A stretch of DNA of 31,281 nucleotides from a virus. Numbering within the stretch: position 1 is the stretch's first letter; every line of letters begins with the position of its first letter. Under the pieces are notes generated by a model, which was not told the DNA's origin, made no database searches, and saw only the letters and a program-made list of their open reading frames with translations. Below are positions 21,145 through 28,699 of the stretch, in pieces. Where the stretch lies: positions 1 through 31,281 of IMG/VR virus record IMGVR_UViG_3300036670_000089. One strand, given 5' to 3'. A program made the translations under genes and the position numbers.

Positions 21145-21329
21145 GAACACCTAGATTTTATGTTGCCGATGAAATTAATAATTGGTCTGTCACTAGTCCT
21201 GACAGTCTTGGTTTTTATAAATGCTTGAGACCTATGTCCTATCCAGGGTTTAATATTAGAAAACGATTGAGGATGGCCTGGTGGGTATTCACAGGTAAGG
21301 GTGATGTTCTTATGTGGGAGATTGAATGA
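21141..21329 (+). CDS. Conserved hypothetical phage protein, 62 aa
   Basis: The product ends with LRMAWWVFTGKGDVLMWE, a Trp-rich pattern (AW.VFTGK.D...W) that I recall from many small phage proteins. The start is set by GGAG 7 bases upstream. Function unknown. Confidence 0.75.
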   Translation: MRTPRFYVADEINNWSVTSPDSLGFYKCLRPMSYPGFNIRKRLRMAWWVFTGKGDVLMWEIE

Positions 21330-21604
21330 TGAGTGGTGAACATAATCAATATCAAAAAACAACTGGATATGAAATGAACCAACGAATTAAACTACTGGCC
21401 GAGCAATGCCGACTCAAATCATACGGCATTAATGGCGAACTGCTTGATGTTGATTTTGATGAAGGAAAGTTCGCCGAGTTGATTGTAGAGGAATGTATTC
21501 AAGCAATTCAGAATGAAGGTCAAACATACGAGCACCTAGATGCTGGTGAGTTTCAAGCCAACAACTTTTCTCAAGCAGTGAAACAACATTTTGGAGTTGA
21601 CTAA
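21326..21604 (+). CDS. MNERI/HFGVE family protein 5
   Basis: A 92-aa copy. Family similarity begins only at Met17 (21374): MNQRIKLLAEQCRLKSYG, GKFAELIVEECIQAIQ and VKQHFGVD. The 21326 start is kept because it overlaps the previous stop (ATGATGA), but 21374 could be the true start. Carries the next gene's ribosome-binding site. Confidence 0.78.
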   Translation: MMSGEHNQYQKTTGYEMNQRIKLLAEQCRLKSYGINGELLDVDFDEGKFAELIVEECIQAIQNEGQTYEHLDAGEFQANNFSQAVKQHFGVD

Positions 21605-21798
21605 TGGAACAATATAATCGTAGCGCAAAGTTTGCTGAACTCAAACCGTATGACCATACAGCCAAAGAACATGACTTCATGGAAGTATGTGAATGGCATA
21701 ACGGCGAGGGTTTTGACTTTACACTTAGTGAACGTCAATTCTCACTCACTTGGGGTCAATGGGATTGTTTGCAAGCACTGGTTGATTTTAAAGGATGA
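21604..21798 (+). CDS. Conserved hypothetical phage protein, 64 aa
   Basis: A 64-aa protein with FMEVCEWHNGEGFDFTL and RQFSLTWGQWDCLQALVDF, a pattern typical of short phage proteins with two strands and an amphipathic helix. Start set by GGAG 7 bases upstream. Function unknown. Confidence 0.75.
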   Translation: MEQYNRSAKFAELKPYDHTAKEHDFMEVCEWHNGEGFDFTLSERQFSLTWGQWDCLQALVDFKG

Positions 21799-22328
21799 AT
21801 AATATGAGTAACTATCAAAAACATGCACTGGCAGAATTCAAAGCTGCCGGCTGGCTCGACGACACTGGAAAGTACAACAATGAGATGCAAGAAGCGATCT
21901 GTACTAATGTATTGAAAATGCTTGATATCTTTGCTGATGAAGGTCACTCTGGATCTTCCGCATCTTATACAATCAACTTATTCAAGAAAATCGCAAGTTT
22001 CGAACCACTAGGTCCGCTGACTGGCACCGATGATGAATGGCATGACGTTGGAGATGGTGTGTTCCAGAACAAGCGAATGTGTTCTGTGTTCAAACGAGCT
22101 GATCGTTTCGATGGTCAAGCATATTGGTTGGATGGCAAAGTATTCTGGGAATGGTGCTCATCACCGGACATTGATGACGGTAAACTATTCAAGTCGTATT
22201 TCACTAATTCAGACTCGTGTGTTCCTATTGAATTTCCGTGGGTAAAACCCGAGAAGTCCGAGTACGTGTTTACTCCAACTGAACAGTTTCCTAATGAGGA
22301 TTTGACTGAACTCCCATTTATGAGCTGA
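21795..22328 (+). CDS. Conserved phage protein, 177 aa
   Basis: One of the larger genes of this block. The product has YQKHALAEFKAAGW, a helical section LKMLDIFADEGHSGSSA, then FEPLGPLTGTDDEWHDVGDG and VFQNKRMCSVFKRADRFDGQ; I recall this combination from many phage genomes, always without assigned function. The ATG at 21804 (MSNYQKH) is an equally possible start. Overlaps the previous stop by four bases. Confidence 0.8.
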   Translation: MNNMSNYQKHALAEFKAAGWLDDTGKYNNEMQEAICTNVLKMLDIFADEGHSGSSASYTINLFKKIASFEPLGPLTGTDDEWHDVGDGVFQNKRMCSVFKRADRFDGQAYWLDGKVFWEWCSSPDIDDGKLFKSYFTNSDSCVPIEFPWVKPEKSEYVFTPTEQFPNEDLTELPFMS

Positions 22329-22352
22329 ACGATTGAAACAAGAAAGAACATT

Positions 22353-22556
22353 ATGAACAAAAAAATTAAACAACTTGCTGATAAAATTTGGAGTTTAGAC
22401 ATTGAGCCTAACCCTCATTTTCAATTATGTTTACAAGCGTTTGCTGAATCAATTGTGCAGGAATGTGAATCGGTTAGTATTAATAATAGCCACCGCGATG
22501 ATGATATGGGTGCTATTATTGCTCGAAAGATTAAACAACATTTTGGAGTTGAATAA
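22353..22556 (+). CDS. MNERI/HFGVE family protein 6
   Basis: A 67-aa divergent copy: MNKKIKQLADKIWSLD, LQAFAESIVQECESVSI and KIKQHFGVE. It is preceded by a 24-base gap rather than an overlap. Last codons carry GGAG 7 bases before the next ATG. Confidence 0.8.
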   Translation: MNKKIKQLADKIWSLDIEPNPHFQLCLQAFAESIVQECESVSINNSHRDDDMGAIIARKIKQHFGVE

Positions 22557-23050
22557 TGGATAATGCTGTACAAACACTACACACCTGCCTGGCCCATGCT
22601 GCCTATGTGGGTTTCCGGGACTATAATTATCAAGACCGAAACTGGGGCAACTATCGCAAGTGGCGGGAAGATGTGTTCGACCGGCTGAGCCAGGATCAAA
22701 AGAAAACGCTGTATGAGCAAGAACGCAGTACCGGCGTCCACATGGGCCCGCCTGACACCAAAGTTGAAAAGACTCGCAAACACACTGACTATGACATGAC
22801 AGTGGCGGCTATGTTTCCGCAGACCTGGGGCAGCACTGCACTAGGCTTTGGTGGCGTTGGCGGACAAGCTATCACCACTGCTTATGTGGTGATTGTGAAA
22901 AGCAATTTGACAGGAGAGTGGGCTGTGTATTTTGGTGGCAGACTGGCTTATGTTATTGCTCGACCAAACGAAGTGTTTTACGTTCATATCCATGCTAATA
23001 CAATGGTAGACGCTAACAAGGGAAAGGCCACATATGAACAAACTAATTAA
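22556..23050 (+). CDS. Conserved hypothetical phage protein, 164 aa
   Basis: The N-terminal half is charged and helical; the C-terminal half, from MTVAAMFPQTWGSTALGFGG through TTAYVVIVKSNLTGEWAVYF to FYVHIHANTMVD, is beta-rich with Gly turns. It is more GC rich than its neighbours in the first half. No catalytic motif recognised. Overlaps the next gene by 17 bases. Confidence 0.75.
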   Translation: MDNAVQTLHTCLAHAAYVGFRDYNYQDRNWGNYRKWREDVFDRLSQDQKKTLYEQERSTGVHMGPPDTKVEKTRKHTDYDMTVAAMFPQTWGSTALGFGGVGGQAITTAYVVIVKSNLTGEWAVYFGGRLAYVIARPNEVFYVHIHANTMVDANKGKATYEQTN

Positions 23051-23324
23051 AGAATTTGCGGTAGAAGCACAAGCTCATGCACTTGTACAATTTAACGGCG
23101 ATTCTACAAAGTGGTCAGCGCTGTATAATCAAAAGTTCGCCCAGTTGATTGTTCAGGAATGTGCCGAACTCAACAGGAAACAAAGTTACAACATAATGGG
23201 TGTGTTGGTGGATATGGCAGAACCCAACGCAGAGTTTGACCGGGTGTGTTTGAACACAGTAAACCACGTGCATACATACTTGAGCGGCGACGCCTTGAAA
23301 CAACATTTCGGAGTTGAAGAATGA
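23034..23324 (+). CDS. MNERI/HFGVE family protein 7
   Basis: A 96-aa copy with an insert between the conserved blocks: MNKLIKEFAVEAQAHAL, YNQKFAQLIVQECAELN and ALKQHFGVEE. The central DNA segment is nearly identical to that of copy 2. Last codons carry GGAG 7 bases before the next ATG. Confidence 0.8.
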   Translation: MNKLIKEFAVEAQAHALVQFNGDSTKWSALYNQKFAQLIVQECAELNRKQSYNIMGVLVDMAEPNAEFDRVCLNTVNHVHTYLSGDALKQHFGVEE

Positions 23325-23470
23325 GAAATCTAGCAATTGCTGAAATTTTAAAATTGATGCAACTCCTGCCCATCCATTACGACATTAAGCCGTGGGATCA
23401 ATGGAGTAACCGAGACTTGTTAGAGTTTTACGGTAATTTGAGAATTGATGTGGAAACAGAGGAATATTGA
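23321..23470 (+). CDS. Small hypothetical protein, 49 aa
   Basis: A 49-codon ORF starting inside the preceding stop (ATGA) and set by GGAG 7 bases upstream. Product: MRNLAIAEILKLMQLLPIHY, then DIKPWDQWSNRDLLEFYG. It appears helical. Function unknown. Confidence 0.7.
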   Translation: MRNLAIAEILKLMQLLPIHYDIKPWDQWSNRDLLEFYGNLRIDVETEEY

Positions 23471-23472
23471 TT

Positions 23473-24120
23473 ATGGCAACCAAAAAGCAAAAAGAACAAC
23501 TGATGCAAACGCTCAAGTTCACACCACGCACATACACATTGATGCTGTCCGGATACGGCGGCGAGATTGTTTTAGGAAGTGTGCCCCGTGAACAATATCA
23601 GTACTTTGTTGACAACGACATTGACATCGAAGAATTTGCGTGTGACAGCGATAACCAAGCAGAAGTTCCGGAAGAGATGCAACCATTCGAACCTGGCAGC
23701 TGGGACGAGTGTGATGATATTGCGCATGAATCCGGATGTGAGCTAAGTGAGCACAACTACATTACTGTAACTGATGAAGTTGGTAAACAGCACTGGCAGT
23801 CTAACTTGGGATATGCAACACTAGCAGAAGCCGGAGTTGAAATAGACGAGTCAAACGAGTTTTTGTGCGAGGACCGCGAGGACAGAGAAAATACAGTGGG
23901 CTTTGTTGGCCAAAGTACCGAGAAGGGTTGCTTCTTTGAAGGCAATTTAGAACTCACTGCACCGTTTGATCCTGCAAAACTTGCAATCAGTTACATCGAT
24001 ATCGAAGGCTGGAGTTTGATCGGTGGTGTTACATATGATGGTATTGATATTGAAGGACATGATGGATACGACACTAGTGGCAAAGGTTCAGAGTTTAAAT
24101 TTTACGACACTGACAAATGA
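23473..24120 (+). CDS. Conserved phage protein, 215 aa
   Basis: The product starts MATKKQKEQLMQTLKFTPRT and continues YTLMLSGYGGEIVLGSV, a beginning I recall from several phage hypothetical proteins. It is strongly acidic, with a long middle part rich in Glu and Asp. The C-terminal YDGIDIEGHDGYDTSGKGSE is Gly/Asp rich and could bind cations. The ATG at 23473 is preferred to the TTG six bases upstream. Function unknown. Confidence 0.8.
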   Translation: MATKKQKEQLMQTLKFTPRTYTLMLSGYGGEIVLGSVPREQYQYFVDNDIDIEEFACDSDNQAEVPEEMQPFEPGSWDECDDIAHESGCELSEHNYITVTDEVGKQHWQSNLGYATLAEAGVEIDESNEFLCEDREDRENTVGFVGQSTEKGCFFEGNLELTAPFDPAKLAISYIDIEGWSLIGGVTYDGIDIEGHDGYDTSGKGSEFKFYDTDK

Positions 24121-24572
24121 TGAAAAAAATCTATTACGAAAAAGTTGGACGCAAGTATGTGCCTATAAGTGAGTACGACAACGATTTCTTAGACAGTTTT
24201 GCAAAAGGTACCCATATTGTTATGAGTTATCCAGGCGGCAAGAGCACACGCTATCACATTGATCCCAACTATGCGGCTATGATTGCCGCAGGCCGCGTGG
24301 CGCAAGAAGCGGTATGTGATGCTATACGCAAGGCCGCCGAACTCAAACCGGACCAGACTCCTATTACACCGGGGCAACAACGTGCCTGGAAAAAACTAGC
24401 CAAAGAGTTTGGCAACGATCTGTGTTCTCTACGTGGTACTAGTTCCTTCGACATTGCTGAGGCCGCAGTCAAAGCTATGCAAGACGAAGCAGATAAACTC
24501 ATGCAACACGAAAGTGTACGTAAGTCTTACGAGCACTTTCAACTAATGTGTAAACTAACTAAGGAGCAATAA
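24117..24572 (+). CDS. Conserved phage protein, 151 aa
   Basis: The product begins MMKKIYYEKVGRKYVPISEY, followed by SFAKGTHIVMSYPGGKSTRY, a beta section, and then long helices including DIAEAAVKAMQDEADKL. I recall this layout from numerous aquatic phages with no function assigned. Overlaps the flanking genes. Confidence 0.8.
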   Translation: MMKKIYYEKVGRKYVPISEYDNDFLDSFAKGTHIVMSYPGGKSTRYHIDPNYAAMIAAGRVAQEAVCDAIRKAAELKPDQTPITPGQQRAWKKLAKEFGNDLCSLRGTSSFDIAEAAVKAMQDEADKLMQHESVRKSYEHFQLMCKLTKEQ

Positions 24573-24820
24573 TGGCAAGCCTAGCTGAATATTTTGAACG
24601 AACTGGATACCACCCAAAATACTTTATAGGTGATAGAGTATTTGGATATTGGAAGAAAATTCCATTTATAGGCACTGTGGGCAACGACCGCAACAAGGTA
24701 GGCAGCGAAGAACCGGAGATCACAATCCATTTAGATCTGCCTATGAGGTTGACAAACGGGATAACTTCGTTTATAATAGTTAAACACAAAGACGTTAAAC
24801 AACTTTTGAAAGCACTATAA
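24572..24820 (+). CDS. Conserved phage protein, 82 aa
   Basis: The product has YFERTGYHPKYFIGDRVFGY and WKKIPFIGTVGNDR, a KOW/SH3-like strand pattern, and ends IIVKHKDVKQLLKAL. A recurrent small phage protein by memory. Its start overlaps the previous stop. Function unknown. Confidence 0.78.
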   Translation: MASLAEYFERTGYHPKYFIGDRVFGYWKKIPFIGTVGNDRNKVGSEEPEITIHLDLPMRLTNGITSFIIVKHKDVKQLLKAL

Positions 24821-24821
24821 A

Positions 24822-25049
24822 ATGGATATAGATAGACTCGCAATATTTTTTGCAGGCAGCATACTAATCACTATGTCTATGGTTTCGATTGCCGCCGGTA
24901 TAATTTTGATTAATAATTTAATTCATCGATACTGGCAACCAGTAACATGGTTCAAGTATGATTATCGTCCAGTATACTTTGACCCAGACACTGGCGAACA
25001 GTTGGTAAAATCTCAAGAACCTACATTAACTACAAAGGCTAAAAAATGA
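24822..25049 (+). CDS. Small membrane protein, 75 aa
   Basis: One long N-terminal hydrophobic segment (LAIFFAGSILITMSMVSIAA continuing to about residue 32) followed by a polar C-terminus with YDYRPVYFDPDTGEQLVK. Probably a single-span inner-membrane protein with a cytoplasmic or periplasmic tail. Overlaps the next gene by four bases. Confidence 0.72.
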   Translation: MDIDRLAIFFAGSILITMSMVSIAAGIILINNLIHRYWQPVTWFKYDYRPVYFDPDTGEQLVKSQEPTLTTKAKK

Positions 25050-25564
25050 TCACACTTAAAGAATACCTAGAACTTATTGAATACAAGATCAACGAAGGCA
25101 GTGACTACGGTTGGAACTGCTTTGGTCCTAATGCACACATGATCAGTGCATGGAATGGCGTTCACGGTGCCGGAGGCTTCAGTTTTAACTGTGTGTTTGA
25201 CACTGTCGATCAAACAGTCTACGAAGTTGAAGTATGTGACTACACCAATGATCGTGCTTATCGTATGCTAAATCCAGCATATGCAGAAGCTCATAGTGCA
25301 GAATCAGCAGATAAAGAAGTGCTTGCTAATCAAGCATGGGATGATGTCGACTACGTTGAGCTAGATATAGTAGACGATTTTATCCAAAAAGCATTGGCTA
25401 TCCGAGACGGTGAAGACTATGATACTCGTGTTCAGATCGAAGTAAACTTTGATGAAGCAGAATTGTTAGTGTATATGAAAATTGCACACGAGCGTGATAT
25501 TACATTTAACGAACTTGTAACAATTGCACTTGAAGAAGCAATTGAAAAATATCGTGTGCTGTAA
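25046..25564 (+). CDS. Conserved phage protein with C-terminal RHH-like segment
   Basis: A 172-aa protein. The N-terminal part (ITLKEYLELIEYKINEGSDY, then GWNCFGPNAHMISAWNG) is a pattern I recall from phage proteins. The last 45 residues, QIEVNFDEAELLVYMKIAHE then RDITFNELVTIALEEAI, look like a strand followed by two helices, as in ribbon-helix-helix DNA-binding proteins. DNA binding is inference only. Confidence 0.75.
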   Translation: MITLKEYLELIEYKINEGSDYGWNCFGPNAHMISAWNGVHGAGGFSFNCVFDTVDQTVYEVEVCDYTNDRAYRMLNPAYAEAHSAESADKEVLANQAWDDVDYVELDIVDDFIQKALAIRDGEDYDTRVQIEVNFDEAELLVYMKIAHERDITFNELVTIALEEAIEKYRVL

Positions 25565-25577
25565 TTAGTTACTGATT

Positions 25578-25847
25578 ATGAGCAAGCCTATAGTAATGAC
25601 TCCGGAACAATGGTCTATAGTTCTTACTGTGATTAAGCAACGTGAAAAGCCCAGTATTTATCTATGTCGAGCCAAGATGAAAGATGTACTGGGCTTTACA
25701 GTACGTGAACATACCGAATATGAGTATCATGCTAGTAATAATAATTCGTTTGACGCGGCGGATATGGTACATACTGTTCGACTGGATTTCTACGATGAAC
25801 CGAAACGCACAATGTTTCTATTAAGGTATGGTAATGGCCGGAACTAA
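25578..25847 (+). CDS. FALRW-tail family protein 1
   Basis: An 89-aa protein, first of a run of eight small genes whose products end in a strand pattern F/Y..(D/E)..DAT(L/M)FALRW. Here the tail reads DEPKRTMFLLRYGNG. The N-terminal part is IVMTPEQWSIVLTVIKQREK. Function unknown. Confidence 0.72.
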   Translation: MSKPIVMTPEQWSIVLTVIKQREKPSIYLCRAKMKDVLGFTVREHTEYEYHASNNNSFDAADMVHTVRLDFYDEPKRTMFLLRYGNGRN

Positions 25848-26079
25848 AGTTGCAACCCTTGATCAGTTACTATCAACACGAGTCAGGACTGTTTATCCTT
25901 ATAGGGTAAATTTTGACGGCATCACCCGTGATCAAATTCAAGAAATGGATAGTTGGTGTACTGATAACTGTAAAGAAATTTGGCGGGAAGAACACAATTA
26001 TGCACATTACTTTCAGTTCACTGACGAGCATGATGCTATGATGTTTATGTTAAAGTTTGGCAGTAGAGGTAATAGATGA
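25828..26079 (+). CDS. FALRW-tail family protein 2
   Basis: An 83-aa product (77 codons in common with an ATG at 25834): YRVNFDGITRDQIQEMDSWC, then YAHYFQFTDEHDAMMFMLKF. The C-terminal block is the family tail. It overlaps the previous gene by 20 bases; AAGG lies in the coding sequence just upstream of the start. Confidence 0.72.
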   Translation: MVMAGTKVATLDQLLSTRVRTVYPYRVNFDGITRDQIQEMDSWCTDNCKEIWREEHNYAHYFQFTDEHDAMMFMLKFGSRGNR

Positions 26080-26342
26080 AAGTAGAGTTTCCTCATGGTG
26101 TGTCCGACGAGTGTGTTGCATGGTTGCGAGAACATGTGGGCGTTGGCGGTGACATGATTAGGCTAGACAGGCGTTTTGATCAGTGTGCGTGGTACTATGA
26201 GCGTAGATTTCGACCATATGATAAACGGGTTGATGATAAACAGGTTCATGACACTGCTGGTGATTACATTCCCACAATCACTGTGAAAGATCCCAAGCTG
26301 GCTACTCTGTTTGCATTGAGGTGGAGTGGACATGCTGTATAA
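26076..26342 (+). CDS. FALRW-tail family protein 3
   Basis: An 88-aa protein: MKVEFPHGVSDECVAWLREH and the tail VKDPKLATLFALRWSGHAV. Start overlaps the previous stop (ATGA). The codons for ALRWS include AGGTGGAG, which serves the next gene. Confidence 0.74.
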   Translation: MKVEFPHGVSDECVAWLREHVGVGGDMIRLDRRFDQCAWYYERRFRPYDKRVDDKQVHDTAGDYIPTITVKDPKLATLFALRWSGHAV

Positions 26343-26607
26343 AATGCCTAGCGAATTATATTTCAAAGTAACCAAACATCACTCTCTCGATGGGCTAGGA
26401 GTACATGCGGGTAGTGATTTTGATCTAGAAGATTTTGCTAAAATTATTAAGAAAACTTACGGCCTAAAAGATTTAGACCATTGTGAATTTCCAGAAGACG
26501 ACAACGACCCTGCCTGGCTTACACCAGGAGGCGGAGAATTATATCACTATAAGATAGTGGATAAGAAACTATTTACTCTGTTTGCTCTACGATGGAGTGG
26601 ATCGTGA
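26332..26607 (+). CDS. FALRW-tail family protein 4
   Basis: A 91-aa protein: MLYKMPSELYFKVTKHHSLD, an acidic centre and the tail VDKKLFTLFALRWSGS. The ATG at 26332 is chosen because GGAG (26323-26326), inside the previous gene's tail codons, is 5 bases upstream. Confidence 0.72.
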   Translation: MLYKMPSELYFKVTKHHSLDGLGVHAGSDFDLEDFAKIIKKTYGLKDLDHCEFPEDDNDPAWLTPGGGELYHYKIVDKKLFTLFALRWSGS

Positions 26608-26813
26608 GAATACTGAAAAAAGAACTGTGGCCACACTGTGTGAATCTTGGTGTAGATGACACAGGAATGAAAATTGACAATGTTGAAATATGGTTAGGCA
26701 AACACTTAGGGTCATTTAAGGATCAGTGGAATGCTGTCTATCATCATAACAGCACCGACTTTTATTTTAAAGAAGGCAGAGATGCTACCCTGTTTGCCCT
26801 GAGGTGGTCATGA
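26604..26813 (+). CDS. FALRW-tail family protein 5
   Basis: A 69-aa protein starting at GTG 26604 (MRILKKELWPHCVNLGV), which overlaps the previous stop and lies 6 bases after GGAG; an ATG at 26592 is an alternative. Tail: FKEGRDATLFALRWS. Confidence 0.68.
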   Translation: MRILKKELWPHCVNLGVDDTGMKIDNVEIWLGKHLGSFKDQWNAVYHHNSTDFYFKEGRDATLFALRWS

Positions 26814-26992
26814 AATTTCGAGCCAAGGTGTCGGCAAGCCCTATGAGCCGCGATTGGGAACAACGCCTTGCCTGGTGCAGAAGCACATTTGGATCTGAGT
26901 CGCATGACCGATGGATGCCCAAGCATTGTTACGAGTTTAGATTTACCAACGAACAAGATTTGGCATTTTATCTATTGAGGTGGGGCATATAA
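26810..26992 (+). CDS. FALRW-tail family protein 6
   Basis: A 60-aa protein: MKFRAKVSASPMSRDWEQRL and the tail RFTNEQDLAFYLLRWGI. The ATG overlaps the previous stop (ATGA); GAGG in the previous tail codons is 5 bases upstream. Confidence 0.7.
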   Translation: MKFRAKVSASPMSRDWEQRLAWCRSTFGSESHDRWMPKHCYEFRFTNEQDLAFYLLRWGI

Positions 26993-27390
26993 TGGATTTA
27001 TATCCTTGGCAAGAACGATTAGTAGATGCTATGATAAAAAATAAAAGACAGAAGATGACTATGTTCACTGCTAGACAATTAGGTAAAAGCGTATGTACTC
27101 AACAGGCCATAGACCGACTTATGCGTGATTTAACCAGTAAGCCTGTTAGTGATCTCATACTGAGTGAAGGCCAAGTTTATGGATCACGCTACTATTGTGT
27201 GGAACCTATTGGAGGCAATTGGTTAGATATGGAAGTGTGGGCGTTGGACACCTACGGCGGTACCGGCAGTATTTGGGGGCAGGCCGACAACGATGTACCA
27301 GGGACCAATGCTCGATGGTATATGAACGACCGCAGGTTTTGGTTCCGTGAAGAACAGGATAGAACGATGTTTGTTCTAAAATGGAGATAA
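26992..27390 (+). CDS. FALRW-tail protein 7 with Walker-A-like N-terminus
   Basis: A 132-aa protein. The N-terminus (YPWQERLVDAMIKNKRQK, then TMFTARQLGKSVCTQQAI with GKS at 31-33) resembles the first strand and P-loop of helicase/terminase ATPases, but Walker B and everything after is missing. The C-terminus is the usual family tail (WFREEQDRTMFVLKWR). It looks like a fusion of an ATPase N-terminus with the tail; ATP binding is uncertain. I recall similar short proteins from marine myoviruses. Confidence 0.7.
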   Translation: MDLYPWQERLVDAMIKNKRQKMTMFTARQLGKSVCTQQAIDRLMRDLTSKPVSDLILSEGQVYGSRYYCVEPIGGNWLDMEVWALDTYGGTGSIWGQADNDVPGTNARWYMNDRRFWFREEQDRTMFVLKWR

Positions 27391-27608
27391 TAGACTATAC
27401 TGACTACATGGTATTGCCCTGTGGAGGAGTTGCCTATTATGACGAGCCTCGGTTTGGAATGAACTATTTCTGTGCTCAATGCAATACTATAGTAGGCAGT
27501 CGAGACATGCCTGTAGAGTGCCAGAATGAAGAGGCCAAGTGGGAATTAAACAAGATGCTAGGCGGTCCAGGTTGGGACTATTTTGCAGAACCAGATGAGT
27601 TTTTCTAA
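27381..27608 (+). CDS. Small cysteine-knuckle protein, 75 aa
   Basis: The protein has PCGGVAYYDEPRFGMNYFCA with a CxxC at 31-34 (CAQC), followed by VGSRDMPVEC (C47). C14, C31, C34 and C47 could bind one zinc, like a zinc ribbon. The pattern CG.VAYY...C..C...VGS..MP.EC is familiar from phage genomes. It overlaps the preceding gene by 10 bases. Function unknown. Confidence 0.72.
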   Translation: MEIIDYTDYMVLPCGGVAYYDEPRFGMNYFCAQCNTIVGSRDMPVECQNEEAKWELNKMLGGPGWDYFAEPDEFF

Positions 27609-27609
27609 T

Positions 27610-27966
27610 ATGGCAATAAGCAGTTTTAGTGGTGGGTTAGATATGCAAGCAATGTCAGGATGGATAGGCAAAAAACCTACTAAGACTATATATCAATATA
27701 ATCAAGTAGGAGACAGTGTGGAAGAAATGCGTGAAATTGTTGTCCATTCTTTTACTATGGGCGATGTAGATGATCCTGATTTATATGCGACCCACCCCTT
27801 GATGGAATGGCAAAATAGCGAGTTTGGCCAATGGGTTATGAAAAATGCCTGCGATGTACCTACATGGCATAGAATGTCTGATGCTGAAAGCTGGGGCTAC
27901 AAGTATGCAATCACAGCCAAGTTTATGGGTCCGTGTTTGACTGAGATGTTGTTAAGAAAAAAATAA
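27610..27966 (+). CDS. Conserved phage protein, 118 aa
   Basis: The product contains WIGKKPTKTIYQYNQ, VVHSFTMGDVDDPDLYATHP and TWHRMSDAESWGYKYAITAK. I recall the FTMGDV.DPDLYA motif from small T4-like phage proteins. The ATG at 27610 directly follows the previous stop; an in-frame ATG at 27595 is an alternative. The last residues (LTEMLLRKK) lie where related proteins carry the FALRW-like tail. Confidence 0.72.
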   Translation: MAISSFSGGLDMQAMSGWIGKKPTKTIYQYNQVGDSVEEMREIVVHSFTMGDVDDPDLYATHPLMEWQNSEFGQWVMKNACDVPTWHRMSDAESWGYKYAITAKFMGPCLTEMLLRKK

Positions 27967-28235
27967 TGTCCAGGACGCCTTATGATACTCGATCTTCTAC
28001 TATATTTAAAGCCATCCGAGCAGAGCACGATTTAAAAACTGACGACCAGCTGATGAAACTTTTAGAAACATATTATGCGGTGCATGTTGGAAATGATATT
28101 GAATTCTCAGAAAAACTTACTTGGTGTTTAACTTGTTGTCAGCATAAATTTCGTGATCTAAGCGAACAAGATGGCAGAGTCTGGTATTTTCAAAACGAAC
28201 AAGATGCAACTATGTTTGCTATGAAATGGAGTTGA
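27966..28235 (+). CDS. FALRW-tail family protein 8
   Basis: An 89-aa protein with SRTPYDTRSSTIFKAIRAEH, four cysteines in the middle (including CLTCCQHKF) and the family tail YFQNEQDATMFAMKWS. It starts at TAATG. It is the last of the run; a promoter overlaps its stop codon. Confidence 0.74.
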   Translation: MSRTPYDTRSSTIFKAIRAEHDLKTDDQLMKLLETYYAVHVGNDIEFSEKLTWCLTCCQHKFRDLSEQDGRVWYFQNEQDATMFAMKWS

Positions 28236-28260
28236 CTTTCTCGTCAACTTGTGTTATAAT
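28231..28260 (+). promoter_or_regulatory. Sigma70-type promoter with dyad over the -35 box
   Basis: TTGACT at 28232-28237 and TATAAT at 28255-28260, 17-base spacer ending TGT. GTTGAC (28231-28236) and GTCAAC (28243-28248) make a perfect inverted repeat over the -35. Confidence 0.9.
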
Positions 28261-28289
28261 AGCATATCATTTAATAGATTAAGGCGCAT

Positions 28290-28691
28290 ATGAAAATTGG
28301 ATTTAGTTTTGGACGTTGTGTACGTGATATCGTAAATGGCGAAGTTAGTATTGACGATGTTGCATTTATTGTTGCTGCAACTTCTATCCATGACCGGGAT
28401 CAATTAGATTCAGTAATTGCCAATTATATGGGCCGCAGTGATTATCTTGCTGGGCTCGATCAAGCAAAATGTCAACAGGTTGCTATTGATCTATGGGATA
28501 GTAATAAAATCTTGCAGCCGAGACGCCAAGGGCTTCAGCGTCACAAGCAGCCCAAAAACTCAGTATGGGTCGATCTATTTCCTACAGAACTAAGTACAAA
28601 CGAGTCAGTTAAGAAAGCATGGGATGCTTATCGCTTTATGCTTCACATGGTAGAAAATGTTGATACAGAAGCATTAGAAATTTTCAAATAG
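28290..28691 (+). CDS. Conserved phage protein, 133 aa
   Basis: The product begins MKIGFSFGRCVRDIVNGEVS and continues IDDVAFIVAATSIHDRDQLD, a helical pattern I recall from many aquatic phages, always without assigned function. It has its own promoter and begins the short operon that ends with clpP. The C-terminal WDAYRFMLHMVENVDTEALE is a long helix. Confidence 0.8.
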   Translation: MKIGFSFGRCVRDIVNGEVSIDDVAFIVAATSIHDRDQLDSVIANYMGRSDYLAGLDQAKCQQVAIDLWDSNKILQPRRQGLQRHKQPKNSVWVDLFPTELSTNESVKKAWDAYRFMLHMVENVDTEALEIFK

Positions 28692-28699
28692 GAGAGCTT

